Assembly: GCA_020883125.1 (NCBI GenBank) | Contig: JAHREW010000034.1 | Location: 9,799-49,945 of the forward strand | Direction: 5' to 3' | Origin: Microcoleus sp. CAWBG506 | GTDB taxonomy: Bacteria > Cyanobacteriota > Cyanobacteriia > Cyanobacteriales > Microcoleaceae | Length of the DNA: 40,147 nucleotides | Shown: one piece after another, positions 16,751 to 26,473 of the stretch | Layout of the letters: each line of letters opens with the position of its first letter | How positions within the stretch are numbered: position 1 is the first letter of the stretch | Position numbers and translations under genes: made by a program | Notes under the pieces: generated by a model | What the model was told of the DNA's origin: nothing | Seen by the model: only the letters and a program-made list of their open reading frames with translations | The model's database searches: none

Positions 16751-17992
16751 ATGGGAAAGATTTTGGCGATCGCGGATGCTCTGACTTTGGAAATCCTCCA
16801 AGAGTTCCTCTCAGGGGAGGGACATCAAGTAATAGTCGCGCCTGATGCTCAGTCCGGGTTAGATTTGGCTGAGCAAACCTCCCCAGATTTGGTAATTTTT
16901 GATGGGACTTCACCTCAAATTGAGTGGTTAGATTTGTACCGGATGCGGGCGGGTAACTCAGAATTTGGTACTATCTATGTGATTCTGCTGGCTGCATCAG
17001 ACCAATTTGACTCCACAAAATTAGATGTGCTAGTGGACGATTTTGTGCTGCAACCCATAGTTAAGCAGGAATTGTTGGGGCGGGTACGAGGTGGTTTTCG
17101 ATCGCGCCAGTTGATGGCACAGTTGGAGCGATCGCAACAAGAAGTGCAACAGTTCCAGCATCGGATTATAGAAAATGAAAAAATGTCTAACCTGGGTGAG
17201 TTAGTATCTGGGATTGCCCACGAAATTAACAATCCGATTACTTTTATTTACAGCAATTTGACTCACATACAAACTTACGCTAATGATTTGATTGAACTCT
17301 TGCAAATGTATCAAAAACAGTTAGTTAATCCTACCCAAGAGATTTTGCAAAAACAGCAAGACATGGATGTGGAATTCCTGCTGGATGATTTCTTAAAAAT
17401 TGTCAGTTCCATGCGGACGGGGAGCGATCGCATTCGCCAAATTATCTTGTCGGTACAGGAATTTTCGCGCAGCGATCGCTCCGGTTGGCAATTATTTGAC
17501 GTTTCAGACGGTTTAGAAAATACTCTTTTACTATTGCAACACCGCTTACCTGCTCGCGAAGGCAGGCGCGATATCAAGGTGGTGAAGGACTACGGCAATT
17601 TGCCACAAATTGAGTGTTATGCAGGTCAACTCAATCAAGCTTTTCTGAATCTTATGAATTATGCGATCGATGCTTTGGAAGAGTCTAGTCAACAATTGAA
17701 CGAGTCCGAAGCAATCAACTTTAAACCTGTGATTTGGATTCACACTCAGGTTGTAAGTGGTCAGCGCATTGCCATTGAGATTGCTGATAATGGCATCGCC
17801 ATGAGCGAAGAGATAAAAACCCAAATTTTCGATCGATTTTTTGTTACGAAATCTGCCATGGATGACAGCACCATAGGAATTGCTATCAGTTATGACATAA
17901 TTGTCGAGCAGCACAAAGGCGAATTGAAGTATTTTTCCCAAGCGGGTAAAGGTACTCAATTTCGGATCGAACTACCCCAGCGACACAGTTAA
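16751..17992 (+). CDS. Receiver-histidine kinase fusion protein
   Basis: 413 aa, with GTGGAG ~8 bases before the ATG. Residues 3-~120 are a response-regulator receiver domain: D51 in VIFDGT is the phospho-acceptor, but the usual conserved Lys is Q101 (LQP for KP) and only one acid (D9) remains of the N-terminal acidic pair. A short coiled coil precedes HisKA with H157 in SGIAHEINNP. The HATPase has N-box NLMNYAIDAL, G1 IADNGI, F-box IFDRFF and a G2-like GIAISYDII that lacks the usual GxGxG. It has no TM helix, so it is a soluble sensor. The receiver may act as an input or docking domain more than a normal phospho-switch. No cognate regulator gene is adjacent. Confidence 0.9.
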   Translation: MGKILAIADALTLEILQEFLSGEGHQVIVAPDAQSGLDLAEQTSPDLVIFDGTSPQIEWLDLYRMRAGNSEFGTIYVILLAASDQFDSTKLDVLVDDFVLQPIVKQELLGRVRGGFRSRQLMAQLERSQQEVQQFQHRIIENEKMSNLGELVSGIAHEINNPITFIYSNLTHIQTYANDLIELLQMYQKQLVNPTQEILQKQQDMDVEFLLDDFLKIVSSMRTGSDRIRQIILSVQEFSRSDRSGWQLFDVSDGLENTLLLLQHRLPAREGRRDIKVVKDYGNLPQIECYAGQLNQAFLNLMNYAIDALEESSQQLNESEAINFKPVIWIHTQVVSGQRIAIEIADNGIAMSEEIKTQIFDRFFVTKSAMDDSTIGIAISYDIIVEQHKGELKYFSQAGKGTQFRIELPQRHS

Positions 17993-18313
17993 TTAATAGA
18001 CATCTCCACAAAAGCCAGTTATTGAACAGGCCTTGTTTGGCAAATATTCGTAGGGGCGAAGCATGACCTCCGTAAATCTCTGGCGCGAGCTAATAAATTG
18101 TCTGCGGTCATGCTTCGCCCTGACAAAATCGGGATGCTTCCGGGCTAATTCAGTGCGAGTACCACTAAAATATGCTTGCATATTATATCTTCAAATCCGA
18201 GCCTCAATATTTAGGGAATGTAAAATTTTGTATATCCTGGGACCAAAAATCGAAAAATAGGAGATGCTAGATATTAAGAACTACGCAAAAACAAATTTTA
18301 ATTAGGTAATAAA
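17993..18313. repeat. Gene-free stretch with GGGCGAAGCATGAC inverted repeat
   Basis: GGGCGAAGCATGAC (18054-18067) and its exact complement GTCATGCTTCGCCC (18107-18120) form a 14-bp stem with a 39-base loop. It resembles a dispersed cyanobacterial palindrome and could also end the kinase transcript. The rest (18121-18313) should contain the aldehyde dehydrogenase promoter; no clear boxes seen. Confidence 0.75.
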
Positions 18314-19834
18314 ATGGTAATAGCAGCACCAGTTCTATCGGGCAATCAGTCGATTTTTCAAGCTCGTTACGACAACTTTATCGGTGGGAAATGGGTAGCA
18401 CCAGTCAAAGGCAAATACTCAGAAAACCTGTCTCCCATTACCGGAAAATCAATTTGTCAAATCCCGCGATCGACCGCCGAAGATGTAGAATTAGCCCTAG
18501 ATGCCGCCCACGCAGCCGCATTCAAGTGGGGTAAGACTAACCCCGCAGAAAGGGCGCGGATTATACACAAAATAGCCGATCGCATGGAAGAAAACCTGGA
18601 TCGCCTAGCCATCGCCGAAACCTGGGACAATGGTAAACCAATCCGTGAAACCACATTAGCAGACATACCACTGGCGATCGACCACTTCCGCTACTTCGCA
18701 AGCTGCATCCGAGCTCAAGAAGGGTCCATCGGCCAACTCGACGAAACCACCGTCGCCTACCACTTCCACGAACCCCTAGGCGTCATCGGACAAATCATAC
18801 CCTGGAACTTCCCCATCCTCATGGCCGCCTGGAAACTAGCCCCCGCCCTCGCCGCCGGAAACTGCGTCGTCCTCAAACCAGCAGGCCCAACCCCCGCCTC
18901 AATCCTAGTCTTAATGGAAATCATCGCCGACTTAGTACCAGACGGCGTAATCAACATCATCAACGGACCAGGCGCCGAAATCGGCAAAACCCTAGCCACC
19001 AGCCGCCGCATCGCCAAAGTCGCCTTCACCGGCGAAACCACCACCGGGCGACTAATCATGCAATACGCCTCCCAAAACATCATCCCAGTCACCCTAGAAT
19101 TAGGCGGCAAATCCCCCAACATTTTCTGTGAAGATATCTGCGCCAAAGACGATGATTTTCTCGACAAAGCCGTCGAAGGATTTGTGATGTTCGCCTTCAA
19201 CCAAGGAGAAGTTTGCACCTGTCCCTCTCGCGCCTTAATTCACGAATCAATCTACGACCAATTTATCGAAAAAGCCCTCTCCCGTATCCGCCAAATCAAA
19301 CAAAACAACCCCTTAGACTCCACAACATCCCTAGGCGCACAAGTATCCATCAACCAAATGGAAAAAATCGCCGAATACGTCAAAATTGGCCATGCAGAAG
19401 GCGCAGAATGCCTAATTGGCGGCGAAAGAAACATCTTATCCGGCGACTTAAAAGAAGGCTATTACTTCCAGCCCACAGTCTTTAAAGGTAACAACAAAAT
19501 GCGAATTTTTCAAGAAGAAATTTTCGGACCAGTATTAGCAGTCACCACCTTCAAAGATGAGGCCCAAGCCTTAGAAATTGCCAACGATACACTCTATGGT
19601 TTAGGCGCAGGAGTTTGGACTCGCGACATTAACGCCGCCTATCGCATGGGCCGCGCCATTCAAGCCGGTCGCGTCTGGACAAACTGCTATCACCTCTATC
19701 CAGCCCACGCAGCATTCGGCGGCTACAAATCATCGGGAATCGGCCGCGAAAATCACAAAATGATGTTAGACCACTACCAACAAACCAAGAACTTGTTAGT
19801 AAGTTACAGCCCCAAAGCTTTAGGTTTCTTCTAA
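18314..19834 (+). CDS. NAD(P)-dependent aldehyde dehydrogenase (AldB/ExaC-type)
   Basis: 506 aa, full length. It shows ALDH hallmarks: [28 protein letters not shown] nucleotide site, catalytic base E262 in ELGGKSP, nucleophile C301 in NQGEVCTC and EEIFGPV. The overall sequence style ([51 protein letters not shown]) is that of the AldB/AcoD/ExaC acetaldehyde dehydrogenase group, oxidising acetaldehyde or similar short aldehydes in the cytosol. A DUF779 gene follows, the usual partner of this group, which strengthens the call. Codon use is notable: ~18700-19300 is very C-rich at third positions (strings of ATC, GCC, ACC), unlike its neighbours. Confidence 0.93.
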   Translation: MVIAAPVLSGNQSIFQARYDNFIGGKWVAPVKGKYSENLSPITGKSICQIPRSTAEDVELALDAAHAAAFKWGKTNPAERARIIHKIADRMEENLDRLAIAETWDNGKPIRETTLADIPLAIDHFRYFASCIRAQEGSIGQLDETTVAYHFHEPLGVIGQIIPWNFPILMAAWKLAPALAAGNCVVLKPAGPTPASILVLMEIIADLVPDGVINIINGPGAEIGKTLATSRRIAKVAFTGETTTGRLIMQYASQNIIPVTLELGGKSPNIFCEDICAKDDDFLDKAVEGFVMFAFNQGEVCTCPSRALIHESIYDQFIEKALSRIRQIKQNNPLDSTTSLGAQVSINQMEKIAEYVKIGHAEGAECLIGGERNILSGDLKEGYYFQPTVFKGNNKMRIFQEEIFGPVLAVTTFKDEAQALEIANDTLYGLGAGVWTRDINAAYRMGRAIQAGRVWTNCYHLYPAHAAFGGYKSSGIGRENHKMMLDHYQQTKNLLVSYSPKALGFF

Positions 19835-19889
19835 AATTTTAGAGTCCAGAAAGGAAGAAGCAAAAAAGACCAACTTAAAAAATTAGTCA

Positions 19890-19942
19890 ACTCCTTCTTC
19901 CTCTCTGCCCTCTGCGCCCTCTGCGCCCTCTGCGGTTAATAA
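19890..19942. repeat. CTCTGCGCC dispersed repeat
   Basis: CTGCCCTCTGCGCCCTCTGC-type short tandem units ending in GCGGTTAAT, a common cyanobacterial intergenic string, between the aldehyde dehydrogenase and DUF779 genes. Confidence 0.75.
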
Positions 19943-19992
19943 AAAAAAGCTAATTCAAAAACGAAATAAAACTGCTACACAAACAGACTAAA

Positions 19993-20346
19993 ATGGAAAC
20001 AATCGCCAAAGTCACTGCCACCGAAACAGCCTTAAAATTAATCAACTATCTCAAAACCCAACACGGAGAATTGATGTTTCACCAATCCGGCGGCTGCTGC
20101 GATGGTAGTTCCCCCATGTGCTTTCCCAAGGGCGAATTGATAGTTGGTGATGTGGACGTATTACTCGGCGAAATAGGCGGTTGTCCTTTCTATATCGCAG
20201 CACAGCAATACGAATATTGGCAACATATGCAGTTAATTATAGATGTAGCATCGGGGCCTGGAGGCAGCGATTTTTCTCTGGAAGGGCCGGAGGGAGAGCG
20301 TTTTATTACTCGTTCCCGCTTGTTTGCTAATGCCGATCGACTCTAA
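19993..20346 (+). CDS. DUF779 family protein, aldehyde dehydrogenase partner
   Basis: 117 aa, small and soluble. The conserved HQSGGCCDGSSPMCFP segment has three cysteines (a CC pair and a third seven residues on) that could bind metal or be redox active. Then DVLLGEIGGCPFYI and DVASGPGGSDFSLEGPEG follow the known family pattern. DUF779 genes are commonly found next to AldB/ExaC-type aldehyde dehydrogenases, as here (158 bp downstream). Its biochemical role is not established. Confidence 0.9.
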   Translation: METIAKVTATETALKLINYLKTQHGELMFHQSGGCCDGSSPMCFPKGELIVGDVDVLLGEIGGCPFYIAAQQYEYWQHMQLIIDVASGPGGSDFSLEGPEGERFITRSRLFANADRL

Positions 20347-20418
20347 GTTTTGTAACTGGGATATATTGTTATCTTGGATGCAATCTAGAGCCTTCTATCT
20401 CAGAAGTTGAAAAAACGG

Positions 20419-21255
20419 ATGAACGCTATAATTATTGGTTGTGGCTATGTTGGAAGTGCCGTTGCCCAGCATTGGCGGAACCTGGGTCAGGTAATCACTG
20501 CAACGACGACCACGCAAGACCGGATTGGGGAGTTACAGAAAGTTGCCAACCAGGCGATCGTCCTGAAGCCCTGCGATGAAGACACATTACAGACGATCTT
20601 GCCAAATCAAGATGCGATCTTCCTGAGTCTCGCTCCTACAGCAAACGAACCAGTAGATGCCAAGATGTACGAGCAGACATACCTGCATACGGCCAACAAC
20701 CTTGTTCTTGCCTTGAAGCATTTTCCCAACATAAAACAACTCATATATACCAGTAGTTGTTCGGTGTATGGTAATAGTAATGGAGCCTGGGTGAGTGAAC
20801 TTTCACCTGTGGCACCAGCTAACAGACATGGAGAGATTTTACATGAGACAGAGCAAGTTTTGCTGTCAGCATCCAGCCAAGATTTGAAAGTATGTATCTT
20901 TCGCCTTGGAGCCATTTATGGACCCGATCGCGAACTCAAGAAACGGTTTACTAAGCTGGCAGGCACAACTCGCCCCGGCACAGGCAATCATTTCACCAAT
21001 TGGATTCATTTGGACGACATTGTATCAGCAAGTGAGTTTGCACTCGATCGTCAATTACAAGGAATTTATAACCTGGTGAATGATGTGCCGATCGCGGCTC
21101 GTGAATTGTTTAAACAACTGTGCGATCGCTACGAATTACCTGAAGTGGAATGGGATGCGTCAGATGCCAAAAGTCCCTCGAACGATCGGCGCATATCGAA
21201 TCAGAAGCTCAAAGCAGAAGGATACCAGTTCATTCATCCGAAAGTCGAAGTTTGA
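20419..21255 (+). CDS. NAD(P)-dependent extended SDR / nucleoside-sugar epimerase-like protein
   Basis: 278 aa from the ATG at 20419; a TTG at 20407 is an alternative. The N-terminal Rossmann motif is GCGYVGSAV (7-15). It is followed by YTSSCSVYGNS, giving the Ser and Tyr of the SDR site (SVYG in place of YxxxK), RLGAIYGP and a WIHLDDIV segment typical of atypical/extended SDRs such as the YeeZ-like group. It probably acts on a sugar nucleotide or similar substrate; no specific activity can be assigned. Its stop lies six bases from the stop of the converging next gene, leaving no room for a separate terminator. Confidence 0.85.
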   Translation: MNAIIIGCGYVGSAVAQHWRNLGQVITATTTTQDRIGELQKVANQAIVLKPCDEDTLQTILPNQDAIFLSLAPTANEPVDAKMYEQTYLHTANNLVLALKHFPNIKQLIYTSSCSVYGNSNGAWVSELSPVAPANRHGEILHETEQVLLSASSQDLKVCIFRLGAIYGPDRELKKRFTKLAGTTRPGTGNHFTNWIHLDDIVSASEFALDRQLQGIYNLVNDVPIAARELFKQLCDRYELPEVEWDASDAKSPSNDRRISNQKLKAEGYQFIHPKVEV

Positions 21256-21260
21256 GCCTG

Positions 21261-22073
21261 TTAAATGGCGAATACATCAGCCTTTTGATCCGGTTTTTCG
21301 TAGATTAAAGTGCAGCTTTGCAGCGAATCATTGGTATCTGGTGTCCAACGCATGGAGGCATAATAGGGAGTCTTGAATCGATCGCTCGAAATAACCACCT
21401 CGATTGCATCTGGAAACTGGATCTGTAGAAAATCGCCTTGCACTTCAATCGGTTGAGGAGGAACTGGCAATTGAGCCATCTCATCCAATGAAATATAAGT
21501 CCCCCCTGCCGCTTGAGTAGGAAGTTTGAGGTTGTTGACTCCATCGATCCTACAGTCAGTTTGTTCAGACCACCACGGTTTCGCTGCCCCTTCCTTGCTC
21601 TCTCTGAATAATGAAAATAGGTTGGGTTGAAGGCTATTATCGGGGGATTTGTAGTACATCACCACCACACTCGTTCTTTTGCCTGATGCCAGGAGGTAAG
21701 GCTCAAAATAGAATCTTGAACCCGTTCTATCGTGCCCAACCATTGCGTCAGGAGAATCTGGATTAAAAAGCAGATAAGCATCCGGATCGACCGGATGGAT
21801 AATCAGCGGATTACCCAAGGTCAAAACCCATTGTTTCTGGGTGACAGTTTCTGTCATCCGACTCCTGAAGTCGAGGGAATGGGTAACAGTTTGCCGATCG
21901 TCAGAAGGAATGAAGCTGCGTACAGAATCAAGAATATCGAGAACCTGCCCTGCGGCATCATATCTAACCAATAGCCCTTGCCAACGTCCGCAGTGATGAG
22001 CCATGAAAGTTTCCCACTGCTGTTGAGCAGTCAAAGGTACTTTGGCGGTGATAGACACTCTGTTCTGTGACAT
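21261..22073 (-). CDS. DUF3598-like (calycin-type) protein, tentative
   Basis: 270 aa from the ATG at 22073, chosen because AGGGA lies eight bases upstream; an in-frame ATG at 22100 has none. The N-terminus QQWETFMAHHCGRWQGLLVRYDAAG resembles the start of cyanobacterial DUF3598 proteins, whose fold is lipocalin-like, and the rest is beta-rich (alternating hydrophobic/polar stretches, WTPDTNDSLQSCTLIYEKP near the end). The family match is by memory. No TM helix or signal peptide. Possible roles, such as pigment or small-ligand handling, are speculation. Convergent with the SDR gene. Confidence 0.65.
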   Translation of the reverse strand: MSQNRVSITAKVPLTAQQQWETFMAHHCGRWQGLLVRYDAAGQVLDILDSVRSFIPSDDRQTVTHSLDFRSRMTETVTQKQWVLTLGNPLIIHPVDPDAYLLFNPDSPDAMVGHDRTGSRFYFEPYLLASGKRTSVVVMYYKSPDNSLQPNLFSLFRESKEGAAKPWWSEQTDCRIDGVNNLKLPTQAAGGTYISLDEMAQLPVPPQPIEVQGDFLQIQFPDAIEVVISSDRFKTPYYASMRWTPDTNDSLQSCTLIYEKPDQKADVFAI

Positions 22074-22114
22074 TGCCGTATCCCTGTTTTCCCTATACAT
22101 TAATCAAAACGTCT

Positions 22115-22150
22115 GACGTCAGTAGTCATTAGTCATTAGTCATTTGTTGG
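22115..22150. repeat. AGTCATT short tandem repeat
   Basis: Four or so AGTCATT/AGTAGTCATT units, a small simple repeat between two minus-strand genes. Confidence 0.7.
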
Positions 22151-22197
22151 TTGCCAGTACCAATGCCCTGTTTGGCAAACTATTTTCCTTAACTAAT

Positions 22198-22749
22198 TTA
22201 AGCTTTCGCATCAGTAATTAAAGCCAATTCGATTTGGTCTTCAGCGGTTTTACTCACTTTTGCGTGTAAACCAGGACCGAAAAAAGTAGCTATTTTTCCC
22301 TGTTTTTCTTCCCAGAGTTCGATCGGGATTAAGGGCGAATGAAACTCTAGAATTAATCCATAGGCACCATCCATAGAAACTTCCCGTAACCCTCGCAGCA
22401 TCGGTCTTTCCTCGTCTGTAGGGGCCAAACCCAAGCGTTCCAGAGCATCATCCAAGTGAGCCGGTTGACCGTAACGAAATCGGGTAACATCTTTGCGAAC
22501 TTGGTTTTGAGTCTCCGTGGCCTGGTGTTCTCTCAGGAGTTGAACTTCAGGAGTAGTGGGTTCGCTAAACTCCGCAGGTTCTAGTTCCGCAGCTTTGAGG
22601 GCTAAACCTCCCAGCAACAGTGGAATACCATAAAAAAAACCCGCCAGATTCAGAGTCGGTCTGTCTGTGAAGTAGGCGCCGAAACCGACTGCTGCTAAAA
22701 TAAAGCCCACAACTAAGGCTAAGTTTGCTAAAGAAATTTTACGGAACAT
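22198..22749 (-). CDS. DUF2854 family membrane protein
   Basis: 183 aa from the ATG at 22749. The frame is open to 22995, but recognisable family sequence begins at MFRKISLANLALVVGFILAA. Two TM helices (~7-26 and ~33-52, with LNLAGFFYGIPLLLGGLALKAAELEP) are followed by a ~125-residue soluble domain (RYGQPAHLDDALERLGLAP, SMDGAYGLILEFHSP, FFGPGL). DUF2854 is conserved in cyanobacteria and plant plastids; its function is unknown to me. Predicted location is a membrane with the domain on one side. Confidence 0.85.
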   Translation of the reverse strand: MFRKISLANLALVVGFILAAVGFGAYFTDRPTLNLAGFFYGIPLLLGGLALKAAELEPAEFSEPTTPEVQLLREHQATETQNQVRKDVTRFRYGQPAHLDDALERLGLAPTDEERPMLRGLREVSMDGAYGLILEFHSPLIPIELWEEKQGKIATFFGPGLHAKVSKTAEDQIELALITDAKA

Positions 22750-23063
22750 ATCAGTGAGGTAGTTAGCTGCAAGCAATAATATACTTTTATTATTATCAGT
22801 CAAAAAGTCTTGAATAAATTCAAAATTTTTGACAAAAGACCTGCAAAAACTGCTAAGCTCTAAGAGCGCTGGCTCAGATACATCCCACATCTGGTCTCTA
22901 GGTTCAAAAAAATTCTCCCCCTCGACTTGTCGCCAACACCTGTAAATATCGGTGTTAATGGTGTGTCTTTTGTTCCAGAAGGCGATCGATATCACAGTAT
23001 CATTAAATTATATAGATTTGGGTTGCGATCGACCCTCTTACCCTTTTAACCAATTTTTTAGAC
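22750..23063. other. Intergenic region between divergent DUF2854 and 86-aa genes
   Basis: The minus-strand frame of DUF2854 continues to 22995 but shows no conserved-looking sequence. Promoters for both divergent genes should lie here; I see no convincing boxes. Confidence 0.45.
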
Positions 23064-23324
23064 ATGATAAAGGACGAAGACAAACAAACTCCTGGAGCAA
23101 ACAAGTCGGTTCTAGAGCAGATTAACTCGCTCAAGCGCGAAGATGAAAGACTTTACAACATCTTAGCCATAGATGTCTGGGCCCTAGCCAAGACAATGGA
23201 TGAATATCAACCAGGGTTTTGGGCCGCGTTTATGAAAAATCGTGAAAAAGCCCTCAAGCGATTTTTAGCTGAAATGATGAAAAACAAGACCACAGATAGC
23301 AAACGTCCTCCTTTTTTGCGCTGA
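23064..23324 (+). CDS. Small conserved-looking helical protein
   Basis: 86 aa, not recognised. It is predicted mostly alpha-helical and highly charged: SVLEQINSLKREDERLYNIL, then a hydrophobic/aromatic stretch (DVWALAKTMDEYQPGFWAAF) and a basic tail (FLAEMMKNK...KRPPFLR). It has no TM helix, signal peptide or metal motif. Reading-frame composition is normal for the region and no overlapping gene competes. It stands alone, so context gives no clue to its function. Confidence 0.7.
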   Translation: MIKDEDKQTPGANKSVLEQINSLKREDERLYNILAIDVWALAKTMDEYQPGFWAAFMKNREKALKRFLAEMMKNKTTDSKRPPFLR

Positions 23325-23619
23325 GGTTCGCCAACTCTGGTTTTTCCGGCGCTAGGGTAGTGGGGGCCTAAAACTTCACGATCGCTGCTGAATTTGAAAT
23401 TTATAGAAAAGGCTAATTGATCAAAAAATAGCTAGCAAATTCCTATATTGATGGAGTAAAAACGTAACATTAATGGCTATATACTAGACAAGGTTAGAGA
23501 TTTTGTTGTAAAATACAGAGATTCCCACCAATTCAATATTGTGCAATGTTTGAGGTTGATTTGGGAAGAATAACTAGAAGAAAAATGCTGGTAATGTATA
23601 GAAAATAAGGGAAAAAACA

Positions 23620-23787
23620 ATGGATGCACAAACAATCAAAGAGCGCGTAGCAGAAATCGAGAGCAAGCGGGAATCTCTAGTGCGACTACTAGATAGAACG
23701 GATTTGGGAGCCTTGAGAATAGATGTGAGTCAGGCGATCGAAGAAATTGATGATTTGTTAGAAGAATTCAAACGCACTTTTAGTTAA
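23620..23787 (+). CDS. 55-aa helical small protein
   Basis: ATG at 23620, TAA at 23785-23787; AAGGGA at 23607-23612 gives a good ribosome site eight bases upstream. The product starts [20 protein letters not shown] and ends [15 protein letters not shown]. It is almost fully amphipathic helix with heptad-like spacing of leucine/isoleucine, consistent with a helical hairpin or coiled coil. The ribosome site, codon use and ~300 bp of AT-rich upstream DNA support a real gene. No family recognised. Confidence 0.75.
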   Translation: MDAQTIKERVAEIESKRESLVRLLDRTDLGALRIDVSQAIEEIDDLLEEFKRTFS

Positions 23788-24268
23788 GGGAAATTGGGAA
23801 TTGGGATTGAGGGATTGGGAGTTGGGAATTGGGCAACCCCCCCTGCCCCAAGGGGGGAGAGAATTGGGGATTGGCAATTGGGAATCAACCAATAACCAAT
23901 AACCAATCACCAATCACCAATCACCAATAACTAATAACCAATAACCAATAACCAATCACCAATAACTAATTCATTACCATATCCATCAATATATCGGAAA
24001 ATGGGGTGTTTATTATTTACTTGGCTTTTGACTGCTTTATCGTATCTCCTTATTTGAGGGGTCATTTGAGGGGTGTAAAAAGATATAAGCTTAATCCCTT
24101 CCTGCCATTTTTTACTCTGACCAAGTCGAAAATCTGGCTAGAATCTGTCTAGAAATTTAGGGGGGATAGGACTAAACAATCTCAACGGCTAGGATGACGC
24201 AAATAGGTTAAATGCCGAGAATATATCTAGAAATTAGACAAACAATGGCTGAAAGCATTGGTGACTGG
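23788..24268. repeat. Repeat-rich gene-free stretch
   Basis: 23790-23885 consists of GGGAATTGGG-type units, including a CCCCCCCTGCCCCAAGGGGG palindrome. 23886-23970 is a chain of AACCAATA/ATCACCAATC units. The same simple strings occur at 15063 (inside mutS2), 31432 and 8946. 23971-24268 has no gene I can support; the plus-strand frame at 24212 is antisense to the ppk1 3' end. Confidence 0.85.
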
Positions 24269-26473
24269 TTAATCCACCATATCCGTCAAAATTTGCTGAG
24301 AACTCACTTCCGGGCAATTAACGGGTGGTCGCCGCTGAGAATAGTGACCTCCAGGCTGCAAATCCCAAGCTTGGCGGTTGTCCGCCAGCATCACCCCCAA
24401 AATTTCTTGCAACTCCATGGCAATTGTGGGGTCTTCCACCTGAACAATCGCCTCAACCCGGCGGGTGAGGTTCCGCTGCATCCAATCAGCAGAACCAATA
24501 TAAACTTCCTCGTTCCCACCGTTGAAAAAATAAAACATCCGAGAATGCTCTAAAAAACGACCGATAATACTGATAACTTTGATATTTTCGCTGACACCTT
24601 CAACGCCGGGACGCAAACAGCAAATCCCCCGAATAATCAAATCAATTTTCACCCCCGCTTGAGAAGCTTCGTACAAAGCAACAATGATTTGAGGGTCCAC
24701 TAAAGCATTCATTTTAGCAACAATGCGACCACAGGTACTGTTACTATTTTCTGTTTGTAAGCGACAAAATTCTGCCTCGCGACGAATCAGGGCCAAAAAT
24801 CGATCGCGCATATTGACCGGTGCTACCAATAAATTACGATAAGATACCTGCCGTGAATAACCAGTTAAATAATTAAATAAATCAGTCAAATCTGAACCCA
24901 AATCCTCCCGACAACTCAACAAACCGACATCAGTATAAAGTCCCGCCGTCTTGGGATTATAATTCCCAGTACCGATGTGGACGTAGCGCCGAATGCACCC
25001 GTCCTCGCGCCGTACCGCCATCAAAATCTTGGTGTGGGTCTTGAGCCCCACCAAACCGTAAACTACATGAACGCCGGCCTGTTCTAACTTGCGAGCCCAA
25101 TTAATATTGTTTTCTTCGTCGAATCTAGCTTTGAGCTCTACTAAAACAGCTACCTGCTTACCATTTTGTGCTGCTTCAATTAAGGCACTGACGATGGGCG
25201 AATCACCAGAAGTGCGGTATAAAGTCATCTTAATCGCTAATACAGAGTGATCGCGCGCCGCCTCAGTAATAAACCGCTGCACCGTAGCAGCAAAAGAGTG
25301 ATAGGGATGGTGCAACATAATATCGCCCCGACGGATAGCGGTAAAAATATCCTCCATCTCCTCAGAATGGCTGATGGACTCGTCAATTCTTCCGGCTTCC
25401 GGGTTCCGCAAACGGAGAGGGACTACGGGAGTCCACGGGGGGTCTTTCAGTTCCGGCACCGGCAGTCCGACAAAATACATCAAATCCTTGAGGCCTAGCA
25501 GCCCCTCTACGACGTAAACATCTTGCTCTCCTAGATCCAACTCGTCCATGAGCATATCTCGCAGACCTGGTGGCATAATCGCTTGGATTTCCATGCGTAC
25601 CGCAGAACCTCCAAACCGACGTTTGCGGAGTTCTTGTTCGATCGCCAGCAGCAAATCCTCTGCCTCATCTTCCTCCACTGTCAAGTCTGCATTACGAGTA
25701 ATACGGAAGGGGTGATATTCCTGAATATCCATCCCCGGAAACAGGGCCTCTAAATTGTGAGCAATTACCTGTTCTAGTGGCACTCCAGTCCAGACAGCAG
25801 ATTTGCCTCTTTGTTGCCATTGCAAATCAGCCGGCAAAGGCAAAAACCTGGGCAAGACTTGGGGTACTTTGACGCGGGCAAACAATTCTTCCTGGGTGTC
25901 CGGGTCCCTGACTACTACTGCTAAATTGAGGCTGAGATTGGAAAGAAAGGGGAATGGGTGACTGGGGTCAACCGCTAGGGGTGTGAGTACGGGGAATACT
26001 TGTTCTTTGAAGTAGCGATGTAGGTACGTGCGTTGTTCTTGATTGAGGTCGATGTAGTCGAGAATGTGGATGCCGCTGGCTGCTAATTTGGGGCGGAGAG
26101 TTTGCTCAAAATAGGAGTGTTGCTGGGAAACCATGGGCAAAAGTCGTTTGCTAATGGCATCTAGTTGTTGTTGGGGGGTGCTGCCGTCGGAGGTCAGTTT
26201 GGTGACTTTTGCTTCTACTTGCTGTTTGAGGGCTGCTACTCGCACCATGAAGTATTCATCGAGGTTGGAACTAAAAATAGCGAGAAATTTGAGTCTTTCT
26301 AGGAGGGGTGTGCGGGGGTCGAGGGCTTCGTGGAGGACTCGGTTGTTGAATTCTAGCCAGCTTTGTTCTCGGTTGAAGTAGTATTGGGGGTCGCTGAGGT
26401 TGATTTCAGTGTAGTTTTTGGCGCTAGTCTTTTTTTGCTTGGACATGGTTTGGGGGAGGCTAGGTGATGGCAT
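24269..26473 (-). CDS. ppk1: Polyphosphate kinase 1
   Basis: 734 aa, full family length; ATG at 26473, with an in-frame ATG at 26446 as alternative. It reversibly polymerises the ATP gamma-phosphate into polyphosphate. Domains in order: N domain (YFNREQSWLEFNNRVLHEA), head domain, and two phospholipase-D-like C domains. The autophosphorylated His is H480 in GLKTHTKIL, and the second catalytic His is H643 in RFLEHSRM; both fit the E. coli H435/H592 pair in context. RRYVHIGTGNYN and IKMTLYRTSGDSPIV are also typical. It shares the window with a PPK2-type gene (29856-31343) on the other strand, so both polyphosphate synthesis and use are encoded within ~7 kb. Confidence 0.96.
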   Translation of the reverse strand: MPSPSLPQTMSKQKKTSAKNYTEINLSDPQYYFNREQSWLEFNNRVLHEALDPRTPLLERLKFLAIFSSNLDEYFMVRVAALKQQVEAKVTKLTSDGSTPQQQLDAISKRLLPMVSQQHSYFEQTLRPKLAASGIHILDYIDLNQEQRTYLHRYFKEQVFPVLTPLAVDPSHPFPFLSNLSLNLAVVVRDPDTQEELFARVKVPQVLPRFLPLPADLQWQQRGKSAVWTGVPLEQVIAHNLEALFPGMDIQEYHPFRITRNADLTVEEDEAEDLLLAIEQELRKRRFGGSAVRMEIQAIMPPGLRDMLMDELDLGEQDVYVVEGLLGLKDLMYFVGLPVPELKDPPWTPVVPLRLRNPEAGRIDESISHSEEMEDIFTAIRRGDIMLHHPYHSFAATVQRFITEAARDHSVLAIKMTLYRTSGDSPIVSALIEAAQNGKQVAVLVELKARFDEENNINWARKLEQAGVHVVYGLVGLKTHTKILMAVRREDGCIRRYVHIGTGNYNPKTAGLYTDVGLLSCREDLGSDLTDLFNYLTGYSRQVSYRNLLVAPVNMRDRFLALIRREAEFCRLQTENSNSTCGRIVAKMNALVDPQIIVALYEASQAGVKIDLIIRGICCLRPGVEGVSENIKVISIIGRFLEHSRMFYFFNGGNEEVYIGSADWMQRNLTRRVEAIVQVEDPTIAMELQEILGVMLADNRQAWDLQPGGHYSQRRPPVNCPEVSSQQILTDMVD

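Noticed and set aside
24212..24553. 113-codon plus-strand frame
   Set aside because: Antisense to the 3' end of ppk1, whose coding evidence is overwhelming.
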